DNA of 61,931 nucleotides from Geosporobacter sp040797825 (GCA_040797825.1 JBFNEZ010000004.1:1-61931), one strand, 5' to 3'; numbered from the stretch's first letter, positions 44,656-53,929 are shown. Notes: generated by a model from the sequence alone, not told the origin. Numbers and translations: made by a program.

Positions 44656-46812
44656 TTGTATAACAAATATTATAGAATTATGTGTATGGTTATTATTCTG
44701 CTTATGATGGCAGGGTTTACAAACTATGCGGATTCCTTTTCAGATAAGAAAGTTGTATTGATTACTGTCAACGAAGTAACTTTTGAGGATTTATATGAGA
44801 TGCCGACCGTTCGTCAATGGATAGAGAATGGAGCTATTGCATTGATGAATAATAGAACTTCTACCACTGCCAATATGTTAAAAGCCTATACCACCATCGG
44901 GGCAGGAGTAAGGGCAGAAGCCTCTGCTGATTCTATTCAAAGCAACAATCTTACAGAAGAAAGCCAAAAAATATACCGAAGAAGAACGGGAATAGAGATT
45001 GGTTCCAGTGGGATTGTTAATCTAGATATGCCAAGATTACAAAGGCTAAATTTATCAGGAGAATATGGAGCTGTACCAGGTGCATTAGGACAAGCCTTAA
45101 GAAATAAAGGCTTAAAAACAGCAGCTATTGGAAATGGAGATACTGAAGAGACCTTTGCACGATTTGCTCCTTTAGTGGCAATGGATGAAAATGGCTTTGT
45201 AGACTATGGGGATGTGAGTCAAGAAATCTTGGAACATGATGATTTTTATCCCTTTGGAGCAAAAAATAACTATGCCAAAATGGCAGAAGTTTTCCGAGAA
45301 TGCTATGAAAAGGCCAGTTTAACTGTAATCGATTTTGCGGATATCCATAGATTAGAACGTTATAGAAATAATATGTCTGATACAGCCTATCTAAACCATA
45401 AGGCTCATATCCTAGCAGAATTTGACGATTACCTGGCTAAAATTTCAAATTTGATTGATTTTGACAACACAAGGCTGCTTCTGGTTACACCCTATCCTTC
45501 TTCTGCAAATATAAGGATAGGTAATAGGCTTACACCTTTAGTACTGGTAGGAGATGGTATTCCACCTGGTGTTATGACTTCTGATACTACAAGACGTGAG
45601 GGGATTGTAGGAAATGTGGATATTGCTCCCACTATTGCCGCCTATTTAGGTGCTGAAGGGGAAAATATGACAGGAAGAGTTCTAAAAGTAATAGAAAGAC
45701 AGGAGAATCTGAGTTATTTGCTAGATTTGAATCAAAGAGTAATAGCAACTTCCCAGTTTAGATATCCTGTTTTAACTACTTTTGCTATTTTTGAAATATT
45801 TATCTCTATTATTGCACTTTTGATCATACTTTTTAAAGATAGACTGAAGCATCAATGGGTTCACTATTTTACCAATTTACTTCTTAGTACTATGGCTATA
45901 CCCTTCGTACTATTGATTTTATCTTTTTTTGCGAAGAGAAGCCTATTTTTTGTTTATTTATGGATTGTACTTATCACAATTCTCATTACTTATTTGGTAA
46001 CAAAGATTAGCTCTCATAGGTTGGACAATCTACTCATACTTTCAGGAATTACAACGATTGGTTTACTTGTAGATATCATTACCAATGGAAATTTAATTAA
46101 GCATTCTTTATTAGGATATGATCCTATCATTGGGGCTAGATATTATGGTATTGGCAATGAATATATGGGAGTGCTTATTGGCTCAACTTTAGTTTTTGCA
46201 ACAATTCTACTGGATAGATATCCGTGTAGGAGGCATTGGGCCCTACTCATATTCCTAATCACTACTCTTATTGTCGGTTTTCCCGGACTAGGAGCGAATG
46301 TTGGAGGAACTATTACAGCAGTAGTAGCTTTTGTATTTGCTTCTTTGCGTTTATATAATATCAAAATTCGGTTGAAACAGTTATTTTTTATAGGTATATC
46401 TGCAGTAATTGTAGTAGGGTTAATGGCGTATTTAGATATACACCTATTAGGCTCGAAATCTCACCTTGCAGGTGCGATTGATCAGATTTTCAGTGAAGGC
46501 ATAGGTACGATACCCATGATTATAAATCGTAAGCTTTCTATGAACCTAAGATTAATTCGTGTAACAATTTGGAGCAAGGTTTTAATTTCCACGATTGTTA
46601 TATTGGCAATATTATTTTATCGTCCAGTAGGTGTTCTAAATCGTTTGTTTAGAGCCTATCCCAATTTATCTATAGGATGGGGCGGTATTGTAGCCGCTTG
46701 TGTAATCGGTTTTCTTGTGAACGACTCTGGTGTAGTGGCATCGGCGACAGGAATCATATTTCTTGGGATGAGTATGCTTTATCTAACCTTTTACATTCCA
46801 AAGGAGGGTTAG
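44656..46812 (+). CDS. Alkaline-phosphatase-fold membrane protein of unknown function
   Basis: 718 aa from TTG 44656 with AGGAGAG 8 nt upstream. An N-terminal hydrophobic anchor (about 6-24), an extracytoplasmic domain (about 30-365) with AlkP-like features (VVLITVNEVTFEDL, NNRTSTTANMLKAYTTIGAG, and VGNVDIAPTIAAYLGAEG, typical of sulfatase/AlkP superfamily ends), then about ten membrane segments (375-715). The metal-binding set is not obviously complete, so enzymatic activity is uncertain. It could modify envelope polymers. It interrupts the usual ireB-ruvX adjacency and overlaps nothing. Confidence 0.8.
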   Translation: MYNKYYRIMCMVIILLMMAGFTNYADSFSDKKVVLITVNEVTFEDLYEMPTVRQWIENGAIALMNNRTSTTANMLKAYTTIGAGVRAEASADSIQSNNLTEESQKIYRRRTGIEIGSSGIVNLDMPRLQRLNLSGEYGAVPGALGQALRNKGLKTAAIGNGDTEETFARFAPLVAMDENGFVDYGDVSQEILEHDDFYPFGAKNNYAKMAEVFRECYEKASLTVIDFADIHRLERYRNNMSDTAYLNHKAHILAEFDDYLAKISNLIDFDNTRLLLVTPYPSSANIRIGNRLTPLVLVGDGIPPGVMTSDTTRREGIVGNVDIAPTIAAYLGAEGENMTGRVLKVIERQENLSYLLDLNQRVIATSQFRYPVLTTFAIFEIFISIIALLIILFKDRLKHQWVHYFTNLLLSTMAIPFVLLILSFFAKRSLFFVYLWIVLITILITYLVTKISSHRLDNLLILSGITTIGLLVDIITNGNLIKHSLLGYDPIIGARYYGIGNEYMGVLIGSTLVFATILLDRYPCRRHWALLIFLITTLIVGFPGLGANVGGTITAVVAFVFASLRLYNIKIRLKQLFFIGISAVIVVGLMAYLDIHLLGSKSHLAGAIDQIFSEGIGTIPMIINRKLSMNLRLIRVTIWSKVLISTIVILAILFYRPVGVLNRLFRAYPNLSIGWGGIVAACVIGFLVNDSGVVASATGIIFLGMSMLYLTFYIPKEG

Positions 46813-46820
46813 CTTATCAT

Positions 46821-47771
46821 ATGGAATACAGTACTTTAGGAAGTACAGGCATTCGTGTCTCTAGGCTATGTTTTGGTGCATTGACAATTGGACCATTACA
46901 GGCTAATTTGCCAATTGATATAGGCGCAGCAGTTATTGTAGAAGCTTTTCAACATGGTGTAAATTTCATCGATACAGCAGAACTTTATGGTACTTATCCC
47001 TATATTCAAAAGGCTTTAAAGGCTGTGGGGCGGGATCAAATTGTCATTGCTACAAAATCCTATGCCTATGATGAAAAAACTGCCCGAGTTAGTCTTGAAA
47101 AAGCATTAAAGGAATTAAATGTTGATACAATTGATATTTTTCTACTACATGAGCAGGAAAGTGAACATACTATTAAGGGACACTGGGAAGCCTTAGAATA
47201 TTTTATCAAGATGAAAGAAAAAGGTATTTTAAGGGCTGTAGGGATTTCTACCCATCATATTCGTGCTGTAAAGGCAGCAGCAAAGCTAAAGGAGATTGAT
47301 GTAATCCATCCCATTGTAAATATCTTAGGACTAGGTATCCAGGACGGTACTATTGAAGAGATGTTAGATGCGGTTTTGGATGCCCATCAAGTAGGTAAAG
47401 GAATATATGGTATGAAGCCCTTAGGCGGAGGAAATCTTATCAGTTCCTATGATCAGTGTTTTGATTTTGTTTTAAGTCTTTCAGCATTAGACGCAATCGC
47501 TGTGGGCATGCAGTCAAAGGAAGAGGTTGCTGCCAATGTGCTGCGATTTGAAGGGAGAACTATTCCAGAAAGAATAAAAGCAACCCTTAAGAGCGTACCT
47601 AGAAAATTGCATATTGACTTTTGGTGTGAACAATGTGGGCAGTGCGCAGTTCATTGTAGTCATAAAGCTCTTTCTATGAAAAATAATAGGCTTGAAGTAG
47701 ATTCTTCTCGTTGTGTTTTATGTGGCTATTGCAGCCATTATTGTCCAAATTTTTGTATAAAAATAGTTTAG
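46821..47771 (+). CDS. Aldo/keto reductase with C-terminal 2x[4Fe-4S] ferredoxin domain
   Basis: 316 aa from ATG 46821, preceded by AAGGAGGG. Aldo/keto reductase barrel with the catalytic set Asp (FIDTAELYG), Tyr in the same motif, Lys (VIATKSYAY) and His (IFLLHEQES). The C-terminal 50 residues carry two cluster motifs, CEQCGQCAVHC and CVLCGYCSHYC. Ferredoxin-fused reductases are common in anaerobes and may couple substrate reduction to ferredoxin. The substrate is unknown. Confidence 0.9.
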   Translation: MEYSTLGSTGIRVSRLCFGALTIGPLQANLPIDIGAAVIVEAFQHGVNFIDTAELYGTYPYIQKALKAVGRDQIVIATKSYAYDEKTARVSLEKALKELNVDTIDIFLLHEQESEHTIKGHWEALEYFIKMKEKGILRAVGISTHHIRAVKAAAKLKEIDVIHPIVNILGLGIQDGTIEEMLDAVLDAHQVGKGIYGMKPLGGGNLISSYDQCFDFVLSLSALDAIAVGMQSKEEVAANVLRFEGRTIPERIKATLKSVPRKLHIDFWCEQCGQCAVHCSHKALSMKNNRLEVDSSRCVLCGYCSHYCPNFCIKIV

Positions 47772-47787
47772 AATAGGGAGTTTAATT

Positions 47788-48207
47788 ATGCGGATTATGG
47801 GATTGGATGTAGGGGATAAAACAATTGGTATTGCAATAAGTGATTTGATGGGTCTTACAGCTCAAGGAATAGAAACCATACGCCGAACAAATCTAAAAGC
47901 TGATTATGCTAGGCTCAAAGTACTCATTGATGAAAAAGAAGTAGATAAAATCATAGTTGGACTTCCCAAAAATATGAATGGGACTATAGGACCCCAGGGA
48001 GAAAAAGTGCTGTCCTTTGTAGAAGGATTGAAAAACCGCTTCTCCAAAGAAATTGTTTTATGGGATGAAAGACTAACTACTGTCGCTGCCGAAAGAGCAC
48101 TGATCCAGGCGGATATGCGTAGAGAAAAAAGAAAAACGGTCATTGATATGGTAGCTGCAACCTATATTTTGCAGGGATACCTAGATAGTCAGGGAAGAAG
48201 GGGGTGA
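47788..48207 (+). CDS. ruvX: RuvX/YqgF-type Holliday junction resolvase-like nuclease
   Basis: 139 aa RNase H-fold: MGLDVGDKTIGIAISD, VGLPKNMNGTIGPQ, WDERLTTVAAE and C-terminal IDMVAATYILQGYLD carry the expected acidic residues. Implicated in 16S rRNA 5'-end maturation and in resolving junctions. Sixteen nt downstream of the reductase, 4 nt before DUF1292. Confidence 0.95.
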   Translation: MRIMGLDVGDKTIGIAISDLMGLTAQGIETIRRTNLKADYARLKVLIDEKEVDKIIVGLPKNMNGTIGPQGEKVLSFVEGLKNRFSKEIVLWDERLTTVAAERALIQADMRREKRKTVIDMVAATYILQGYLDSQGRRG

Positions 48208-48211
48208 AAAT

Positions 48212-48481
48212 ATGGAAAATGATAATATTGTAACGCTTTTAGATGAAGAAGGTAAAGAGACAGATTTTGAAGTGATTGCTACCCTTGAAGTAAATGAGAG
48301 TGAATACGCCATTTTACTTCCACTGAATGCAGATGGTGAGGATGCTTTTATTTTTAAGATGATCGAAGAAAATGGAAGTTATACATTAGAATGTGTTGAG
48401 AGTGATGAAGAATTTAATGCCGTAGCAGAAGCCTATGAAGAACTGTTGCAAGAAGAGGATTACGAAGAAGAGGATGAATAA
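48212..48481 (+). CDS. DUF1292 protein (YrzB-like)
   Basis: 89 aa, strongly acidic, with the family core DEEGKETDFEVIATLEVNES and EYAILLP. Ends in a Glu/Asp-rich tail. Function unknown; the gene is nearly always beside ruvX and ireB in Firmicutes, as here. RBS AGGGGGTGAAAAT. Confidence 0.94.
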   Translation: MENDNIVTLLDEEGKETDFEVIATLEVNESEYAILLPLNADGEDAFIFKMIEENGSYTLECVESDEEFNAVAEAYEELLQEEDYEEEDE

Positions 48482-48484
48482 GAG

Positions 48485-48514
48485 ACTATGACCTGAAATA
48501 GGTCATAGTTTTTC
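48485..48514 (+). terminator. Terminator after the DUF1292 gene
   Basis: ACTATGACCT (48485-48494) pairs with AGGTCATAGT (48500-48509) and four T follow. Confidence 0.85.
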
Positions 48515-48597
48515 TATAATTCCAATAGGCTCAAAAGTTCACAATTTAAATAACAGCATATTATCATAAAATGGCAGGCATATTTGGAGGCGTTAAC

Positions 48598-49299
48598 TTG
48601 AGAGTAGAAATAAAAGGAGAATTGAAAGAAGCAAAGTTTATAAATCGTATAAACCGCTTTATTGGGGAAATAGAAATAGACGGTGTAATTCATAAAACAC
48701 ATGTAGCCAATACGGGAAGAATGCGAGAACTGTTAACACCAGGAGCAAAGATCATTGTTCGTTATGTAGAGCAGGATAATAGAAAAACCAACTATGATTT
48801 ATTAATGGTTTATCACAATGGTATTCTAGTTTCGATTGATTCCAAGCTGCCTAATTTTTTGTTAGAAAAAGCTTTAATAGAAAATCATATTCCACAGTTT
48901 CATAATTATAAAGATGTTAAAAGGGAGGTAACCTTTGGAAGAAGCAGATTTGATCTATTTGTTCATAATGGAAAAAATGCAGCTTTTATTGAAACCAAAT
49001 GTGTTACTTATGTACGCCAAGATGGGATTGCTTCTTTTCCAGATGCACCTACAGAAAGAGGGACAAAGCATGTTTTAGAGCTTATAGATGTAATGGGTGA
49101 AGGAATGCGCGGTGCAGTTTTCTTTATCATTCAGAGAGAGGATGCCATTGCTTTTACTCCAAATCACAATATGGATCCTAAATTTGCAGAAGCAGTTTTA
49201 AAAGCATATCAAGAGGGTGTTGAATTTTATGCTTATATTTGCAAAGTGACTGCAAATGAAATCAAGTTAGTAAAAGAAGTACCTATACAATATACTTGA
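48598..49299 (+). CDS. sfsA: SfsA-family DNA/RNA nuclease-like protein
   Basis: 233 aa from TTG 48598, chosen because GGAGGCG lies 7 nt upstream and the family begins there (RVEIKGELKEAKFINRINRF). Conserved VANTGRMRELL, the nuclease-like core FVHNGKNAAFIETKCVTYV (PD-(D/E)XK-type) and FPDAPTERGTKHVLEL. First named sugar fermentation stimulation protein; biochemical role is still unsettled. Confidence 0.93.
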   Translation: MRVEIKGELKEAKFINRINRFIGEIEIDGVIHKTHVANTGRMRELLTPGAKIIVRYVEQDNRKTNYDLLMVYHNGILVSIDSKLPNFLLEKALIENHIPQFHNYKDVKREVTFGRSRFDLFVHNGKNAAFIETKCVTYVRQDGIASFPDAPTERGTKHVLELIDVMGEGMRGAVFFIIQREDAIAFTPNHNMDPKFAEAVLKAYQEGVEFYAYICKVTANEIKLVKEVPIQYT

Positions 49300-49328
49300 T
49301 TTTTAATCCTAGAAGTGATAAATTGTAA

Positions 49329-49574
49329 ATGAAAAAATATATCATTACAAGTCTAAAGGTTAATATTGTAAATGAAGGAGTAAGGTGTTATGCCATTCTT
49401 ATAGAAGCAATAAGTTGTAGTAATTGTAATGGATGTGCTATTCCTTTAAAATCTTCTTTTAAAAAAGCAGCTTGGTTTTCAATTGAAATTATATGTTTTA
49501 TGAAATATTTTCAATATTTTAGCTTGACTTTGTACGGATTAGCTTTTAAACTATTAAGAGAGATTATTAATTGA
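49329..49574 (+). CDS. 81-aa hypothetical protein with CxxCxxC
   Basis: Lies in the 291-nt gap between sfsA and fur. Weak RBS (AGAAGTGATAAATTGTAA). It has Cys30, Cys33, Cys36 (CSNCNGC) at nearly the same distance from the N-terminus as in the RseC-like protein at 16202, then a hydrophobic stretch. It may be a decayed RseC-like copy, a small real gene, or chance. No homologous family recognised with confidence. Confidence 0.4.
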   Translation: MKKYIITSLKVNIVNEGVRCYAILIEAISCSNCNGCAIPLKSSFKKAAWFSIEIICFMKYFQYFSLTLYGLAFKLLREIIN

Positions 49575-49590
49575 AAAAGAAGGTGTAAAA

Positions 49591-50025
49591 GTGGCAGAAA
49601 TTATGGAGAGCCTAAAGGATAAATTAAAGGAAAAAGGCTATAAACTGACTCCTCAAAGACGTGCTACATTAGATACCATTATGGAAAACCAAGGAAAGCA
49701 TTTAAGTACCGAGGAAATTTATGACTTGGTTAAGGACAAATGTCCAGAAATTGGACTTGCTACGGTATATAGAACTTTACAGCTGCTGGATGAATTAGAA
49801 GTAATATCCAAAATAAATTTTGACGACGGTTGCAGTCGCTATGAATTAAACACTCATCAAGATGACCATCAGCATCATCATTTGATCTGTTTGAAATGCG
49901 GAAATGTAATTGAAGTAGAAGTTGACTTAATGGACGCTTTGGAAGAAGAGATTGAGCGAAATTATCAGTTCGAGATCCGTGACCATAAAGTGAAGTTTTT
50001 CGGATATTGCAGTAATTGTAAATAA
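49591..50025 (+). CDS. Fur-family transcriptional regulator
   Basis: 144 aa from GTG 49591 with AGAAGGTG upstream. Winged-helix DNA-binding domain (LTPQRRATLDTIMENQGKHL to LATVYRTLQLLDELEVI), a His-rich metal site HQDDHQHHHLICLKCGNV and the second CxxC pair GYCSNC for structural zinc. Sequence type is Fur or Zur more than PerR, although this cannot be settled by eye. A plausible target in this window is the Fur box at 15720-15734. Confidence 0.93.
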   Translation: MAEIMESLKDKLKEKGYKLTPQRRATLDTIMENQGKHLSTEEIYDLVKDKCPEIGLATVYRTLQLLDELEVISKINFDDGCSRYELNTHQDDHQHHHLICLKCGNVIEVEVDLMDALEEEIERNYQFEIRDHKVKFFGYCSNCK

Positions 50026-50055
50026 ATCCTGTGACTTTAAAGTTACAGGATTTTT
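50024..50055 (+). terminator. Terminator after the Fur-family gene
   Basis: AAATCCTGTGAC (50024-50035) pairs with GTTACAGGATTT (50042-50053) apart from one mismatch, followed by a T-run. Confidence 0.85.
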
Positions 50056-50164
50056 CATTGATATTCAAAATACAATAATTTTAACGAGAAGAACCCTTAT
50101 AGAAAAAAAGAAAAATAGCAATAATAACACATAAAGGCGCTATTTTGAGAAGGTAGTTTACATA

Positions 50165-50193
50165 TTGTAAGCTGATGTTAAATGCTGTATAAT
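50165..50193 (+). promoter_or_regulatory. Sigma-A promoter for rnjA
   Basis: TTGTAA (50165-50170), 17-bp spacer, TATAAT (50188-50193); about 95 nt before the start codon, with no leader element seen. Confidence 0.75.
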
Positions 50194-50288
50194 GAATTGA
50201 GCAAATGGTGACCGTGTATCCTGAGCCTTATGAATGAATCGGAACGGATAAGAATAGTAAACATTGTTAAAATTAGGAGTGTGATAAT

Positions 50289-51956
50289 GTGGCAAAAAAG
50301 CTAGCAAAAATTAAAGTAATTCCTTTGGGTGGGTTGAATGAGATCGGCAAAAATATCATGGCAATTGAATATAAAGATGATATTATTGTGGTCGATTGCG
50401 GAATGACTTTTCCAGAGGATGAAATGTTAGGAATTGACATTGTAATTCCAGACATCACTTATTTAATTAAAAACAAAGAAAAAGTACGGGGAATTGTACT
50501 TACCCATGGTCATGAGGATCATATTGGTGCATTGCCCTACGTACTCAAAAAATTGAACGTGCCTATTTACGGCACAAAGCTGACCTTAGGGTTAGTAGAA
50601 AATAAGCTTAAGGAGCATAAACTGATAGGCAGTGTGCATACTCAAGTTATTAAACCAGGAGACACCATAAAGCTTGGTGATTTTAAAGTTGAGTTTATGA
50701 GAACGAGTCATAGTATTGCTGATGCCGTTTGTTTAGCCATTCATACATCTCTTGGTACAATCGTACACACTGGCGACTTTAAAGTTGATTTTACTCCTAT
50801 TGATGGAGAATCTATTGATCTCCATAGACTAGCAGAACTAGGACAAAAAGGAGTATTGTTGTTATTGGCAGATAGTACAAATGTTGAGCGTCCAGGTTAT
50901 ACCATGTCAGAGAGGACCGTTGGTGCAACCTTTGAGAATATTTTTAGAAACGCACAGAAACGTATTATTGTAGCTACCTTTGCTTCTAATGTGCATAGAG
51001 TGCAGCAAATTATTAATGCCGCCCATAAATTCAACCGTAAAGTATCTGTTTCAGGCAGAAGTATGGTTAATGTAGTCAATGTAGCAATGGATTTAGGCTA
51101 TCTAAATATACCCGATGATATATTGATTGATATCAATGATATCAACAAATATGCTGACCATGAAATCGTAGTGGTAACTACAGGTAGTCAAGGGGAGCCT
51201 ATGTCAGCCCTATCTAGAATTGCTTCCTCAGAACACAAAAAACTAGAGATACAGCCGGGAGATATGGTTATTCTTTCAGCAACACCCATACCAGGAAATG
51301 AAAAAACTGTAGCAAGAGTAGTAAATCAACTTTTTGAAAAGGGAGCAAATGTAATTTATGAAGCATTGGCAGATGTGCATGTATCGGGACATGCTTGCCA
51401 AGAAGAGTTAAAATTAATACATTCTTTAATTAAACCTCAATTTTTTATTCCTGTCCATGGTGAACATCGACATCTAAAACAACATGCTAAATTGGCAGAA
51501 CGTATGGGCACACCTACTGAAAACATATTCACCTTAGAAAATGGTCAGGTATTAGAAATTTCTAAAGAAGGAGCTAAGGTGAGTGGGAATGTAACTGCTG
51601 GCAATATTTTGGTTGATGGTCTAGGTGTAGGTGATGTGGGCAACATCGTATTGAGAGATAGAAAACATCTATCTGAAGATGGTCTCATGGTAGTAGTGGT
51701 TACCATTACAAAAGAAAATGGCCATGTTATTGCTGGTCCTGATATTATATCAAGAGGTTTTGTATACGTTAGAGAATCAGAGGATTTAATGGACGAGGCT
51801 AGAAATGTTGTTAAGAATGCACTTCAAAATTGCCAAGGGAATAATATACGAGAGTGGGCTTTGTTGAAATCTGCTATTAAAGATAGTTTAAGAGACTTTC
51901 TATACTCCAAAACTAAGAGAAGTCCGATGATCTTACCTATTATTATGGAAGTATAA
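50289..51956 (+). CDS. rnjA: Ribonuclease J
   Basis: 555 aa from GTG 50289 with TAGGAGTG upstream. Metallo-beta-lactamase/beta-CASP nuclease: VIPLGGLNEIGKNI, metal motif THGHEDHIGA, HTGDFKVD, beta-CASP region and VHGEHRHLKQHAKLAE. A C-terminal domain follows. It degrades and matures RNA with 5'-3' exo- and endonuclease activity. Stands alone between a promoter and terminator. Confidence 0.96.
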   Translation: MAKKLAKIKVIPLGGLNEIGKNIMAIEYKDDIIVVDCGMTFPEDEMLGIDIVIPDITYLIKNKEKVRGIVLTHGHEDHIGALPYVLKKLNVPIYGTKLTLGLVENKLKEHKLIGSVHTQVIKPGDTIKLGDFKVEFMRTSHSIADAVCLAIHTSLGTIVHTGDFKVDFTPIDGESIDLHRLAELGQKGVLLLLADSTNVERPGYTMSERTVGATFENIFRNAQKRIIVATFASNVHRVQQIINAAHKFNRKVSVSGRSMVNVVNVAMDLGYLNIPDDILIDINDINKYADHEIVVVTTGSQGEPMSALSRIASSEHKKLEIQPGDMVILSATPIPGNEKTVARVVNQLFEKGANVIYEALADVHVSGHACQEELKLIHSLIKPQFFIPVHGEHRHLKQHAKLAERMGTPTENIFTLENGQVLEISKEGAKVSGNVTAGNILVDGLGVGDVGNIVLRDRKHLSEDGLMVVVVTITKENGHVIAGPDIISRGFVYVRESEDLMDEARNVVKNALQNCQGNNIREWALLKSAIKDSLRDFLYSKTKRSPMILPIIMEV

Positions 51957-51984
51957 ATATGCTGCTTAACAGCATATTTTTTTT
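51955..51984 (+). terminator. Terminator at the end of rnjA
   Basis: AAATATGCTG (51955-51964) pairs with CAGCATATTT (51970-51979), followed by a run of T. Confidence 0.88.
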
Positions 51985-52009
51985 CCTCTAAAAAATTGAA
52001 GGAGCATCT

Positions 52010-52052
52010 CTGAAGATAGTTTACGTAATAAAATTATGCAAACTATCTTCAG
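52010..52052. repeat. 43-nt near-perfect inverted repeat upstream of mltG
   Basis: Arms CTGAAGATAGTTT (52010-52022) and AAACTATCTTCAG (52040-52052) are perfect. Inner bases extend the stem by about six more pairs around an AAA loop, with one mismatch. No T-run follows and it lies between a terminator and a promoter, so it is not an ordinary terminator. Role unknown. Confidence 0.6.
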
Positions 52053-52096
52053 GATACAATATAAATGCGATATATTTTATAAAGTAGGTTAAAATA

Positions 52097-52125
52097 TTGT
52101 AAATCCATGTTGATAATTGTATAAT
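52097..52125 (+). promoter_or_regulatory. Sigma-A promoter for mltG
   Basis: TTGTAA (52097-52102), 17-bp spacer, TATAAT (52120-52125), 44 nt before the start codon. Confidence 0.75.
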
Positions 52126-52168
52126 GAAAACATAGAAATTTTCATTACTTGATCTGGAGGTTCCTTTT

Positions 52169-53206
52169 ATGAATAGTTTTGCACAGAGAGAAAGAAAGAA
52201 GCGTCTTAGGAAACGTATCTTTTGGATATTACTATTGCTTTTAATATTTCCCATTTTTGTCGTTTATTCATTTAACCAACTAGTTACTCCTATAGATTTA
52301 AATGGTACCAGCGAGATTTCTATAGAGATTCCACAGGGTGCTTCTACTGTAAAAATTGCTAAAATATTAAAAGAACAGAATTTAATTAAAAATGATATGG
52401 CCTTTCGTATGTTAAGCAAATATTTAAAAAGCGATGGCAAAATGCAAGCAGGAAAATATATTCTAAGTAATAACATGGATGCAAAAGAGATTATTAACAC
52501 TCTGGTGAATGGCGCAGTTACAAATGAAACCATAAAATTTACTATTCCAGAAGGATTTGAATTTCACCAGATAGTGAACAGGCTAGAGCACAATGGACTC
52601 ATTAATAGAGAGAGATTTATTCAACTGGCAGAAGAGGGAGATTTTAATTACCCCTTTCTGGAAAATATCCCCAAGGGGAAAAATCGGCTAGAGGGTTTTT
52701 TGTTTCCAGATACCTATCAAGTATCTAAGGATGCCACCGAAGAAGATATATTAAAGAAAATGTTAGATAGATTTAATCAAGTATTTATAGAATCCTACTA
52801 TCAAAAAGCTAATGAAATGAATATGTCGATTAATCAAGTAATAACCCTTGCTTCTATTATCGAGCGGGAAGCAAAAATAGCACATGAAAGACCCCTTGTT
52901 TCTAGTGTATTTCATAATCGTATAGAACAAAAAATGCTTCTTCAGTCCTGTGCCACTGTACAATATATACTAGGAGAGCGAAAAGAGAACTTGACATTAA
53001 GGGACATTGAAATTGATTCTCCCTATAATACCTATAAATATCTAGGATTACCGCCAAAACCTATCGCATCTCCTGGTAAAGCATCTATTGAAGCTGCTCT
53101 TTATCCAGAACAAACGGATTATCTTTTTTTTGTAGCCAGCAAAAATGGAGAACACATTTTTAGTAAAACCTATAGAGAACATCTTAATGCAAAGAATAGC
53201 AACTAA
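52169..53206 (+). CDS. mltG: Endolytic murein transglycosylase MltG
   Basis: 345 aa: short basic N-terminus, one membrane segment (about 20-38), a LysM-like part (IEIPQGASTVKIAKILKEQ) and the catalytic YceG domain with LEGFLFPDTYQV, the catalytic Glu in ASIIEREAKIAHERP, and SPYNTYKYLGLPPKPIASPG. It cuts nascent peptidoglycan strands at the membrane and sets glycan chain length. Usual neighbour order mltG-trmR-U32-udk follows. Confidence 0.96.
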   Translation: MNSFAQRERKKRLRKRIFWILLLLLIFPIFVVYSFNQLVTPIDLNGTSEISIEIPQGASTVKIAKILKEQNLIKNDMAFRMLSKYLKSDGKMQAGKYILSNNMDAKEIINTLVNGAVTNETIKFTIPEGFEFHQIVNRLEHNGLINRERFIQLAEEGDFNYPFLENIPKGKNRLEGFLFPDTYQVSKDATEEDILKKMLDRFNQVFIESYYQKANEMNMSINQVITLASIIEREAKIAHERPLVSSVFHNRIEQKMLLQSCATVQYILGERKENLTLRDIEIDSPYNTYKYLGLPPKPIASPGKASIEAALYPEQTDYLFFVASKNGEHIFSKTYREHLNAKNSN

Positions 53207-53221
53207 ATCACGGGGAAACCT

Positions 53222-53251
53222 AATACGTGGGTATACCACGTATTGATTTTT
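53222..53251 (+). terminator. Stem-loop after mltG
   Basis: AATACGTGG (53222-53230) pairs with CCACGTATT (53236-53244), followed by GATTTTT. Confidence 0.7.
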
Positions 53252-53284
53252 GCCCATATAGCATATTAAAAGGAGATGTAAGGA

Positions 53285-53929
53285 TTGAGCAATATAGTAA
53301 ACCCATTAATTGAGGAATACATTCGAAGTATAATCGGTAAAAATGAAGGTCTATTAAAAGAAATGGAAGACTATGCTGATGAACACCATGTGCCTATCAT
53401 ACAGCCTGAGGTGGCTAAGGTACTGGAGGTAATCGCAAAACTAAGTGGTGCCAATCATATCTTGGAAGTAGGTACTGCAATTGGATACTCATCCATCATA
53501 CTTAGTAATGCCACAGCGGAAAATACAAAGATAACAACAATCGAAAGACGTAAAGATATGATAGAAAAAGCACAACAAAATATTAAAAAGGCTGGATTAA
53601 CTGAACGGATTCGTATTCTAGAGGGAAATGCTGAAGAAATACTGCCCTCCTTAACAGATTCCTTTGATTTCATTTTTCTTGATGCTGCGAAGGGACAATA
53701 TATGGAGTTTTTATCTGCCTGCATCCATTTATTACATCCAAAAGGGGTTTTGGTATCTGACAATGTACTTTATAAGGGGATGGTTGCATCCAATCAGTAT
53801 GTTATCAGAAGAAAAAAGACAATTGTTAAGAGAATGAGAACCTACTTAGATTACATTATGCATCATCCGACCTTAACCTCATGCTTGTTACCTATTGGAG
53901 ATGGCATAGCAATTAGTTATAAAAAATAG
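53285..53929 (+). CDS. trmR: O-methyltransferase, TrmR (YrrM)-like
   Basis: 214 aa from TTG 53285 with AAGGAGATG upstream. Class I SAM-dependent O-methyltransferase: ILEVGTAIGYSSI for SAM binding, DFIFLDAAKGQY with the metal-binding Asp, LVSDNVLYKGMV. In Bacillus the homologue at this place (YrrM) methylates 5-hydroxyuridine-34 of tRNA to 5-methoxyuridine, and the adjacent U32 proteins make the hydroxyl; the same pairing occurs here. Naming depends on that synteny. Confidence 0.88.
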   Translation: MSNIVNPLIEEYIRSIIGKNEGLLKEMEDYADEHHVPIIQPEVAKVLEVIAKLSGANHILEVGTAIGYSSIILSNATAENTKITTIERRKDMIEKAQQNIKKAGLTERIRILEGNAEEILPSLTDSFDFIFLDAAKGQYMEFLSACIHLLHPKGVLVSDNVLYKGMVASNQYVIRRKKTIVKRMRTYLDYIMHHPTLTSCLLPIGDGIAISYKK

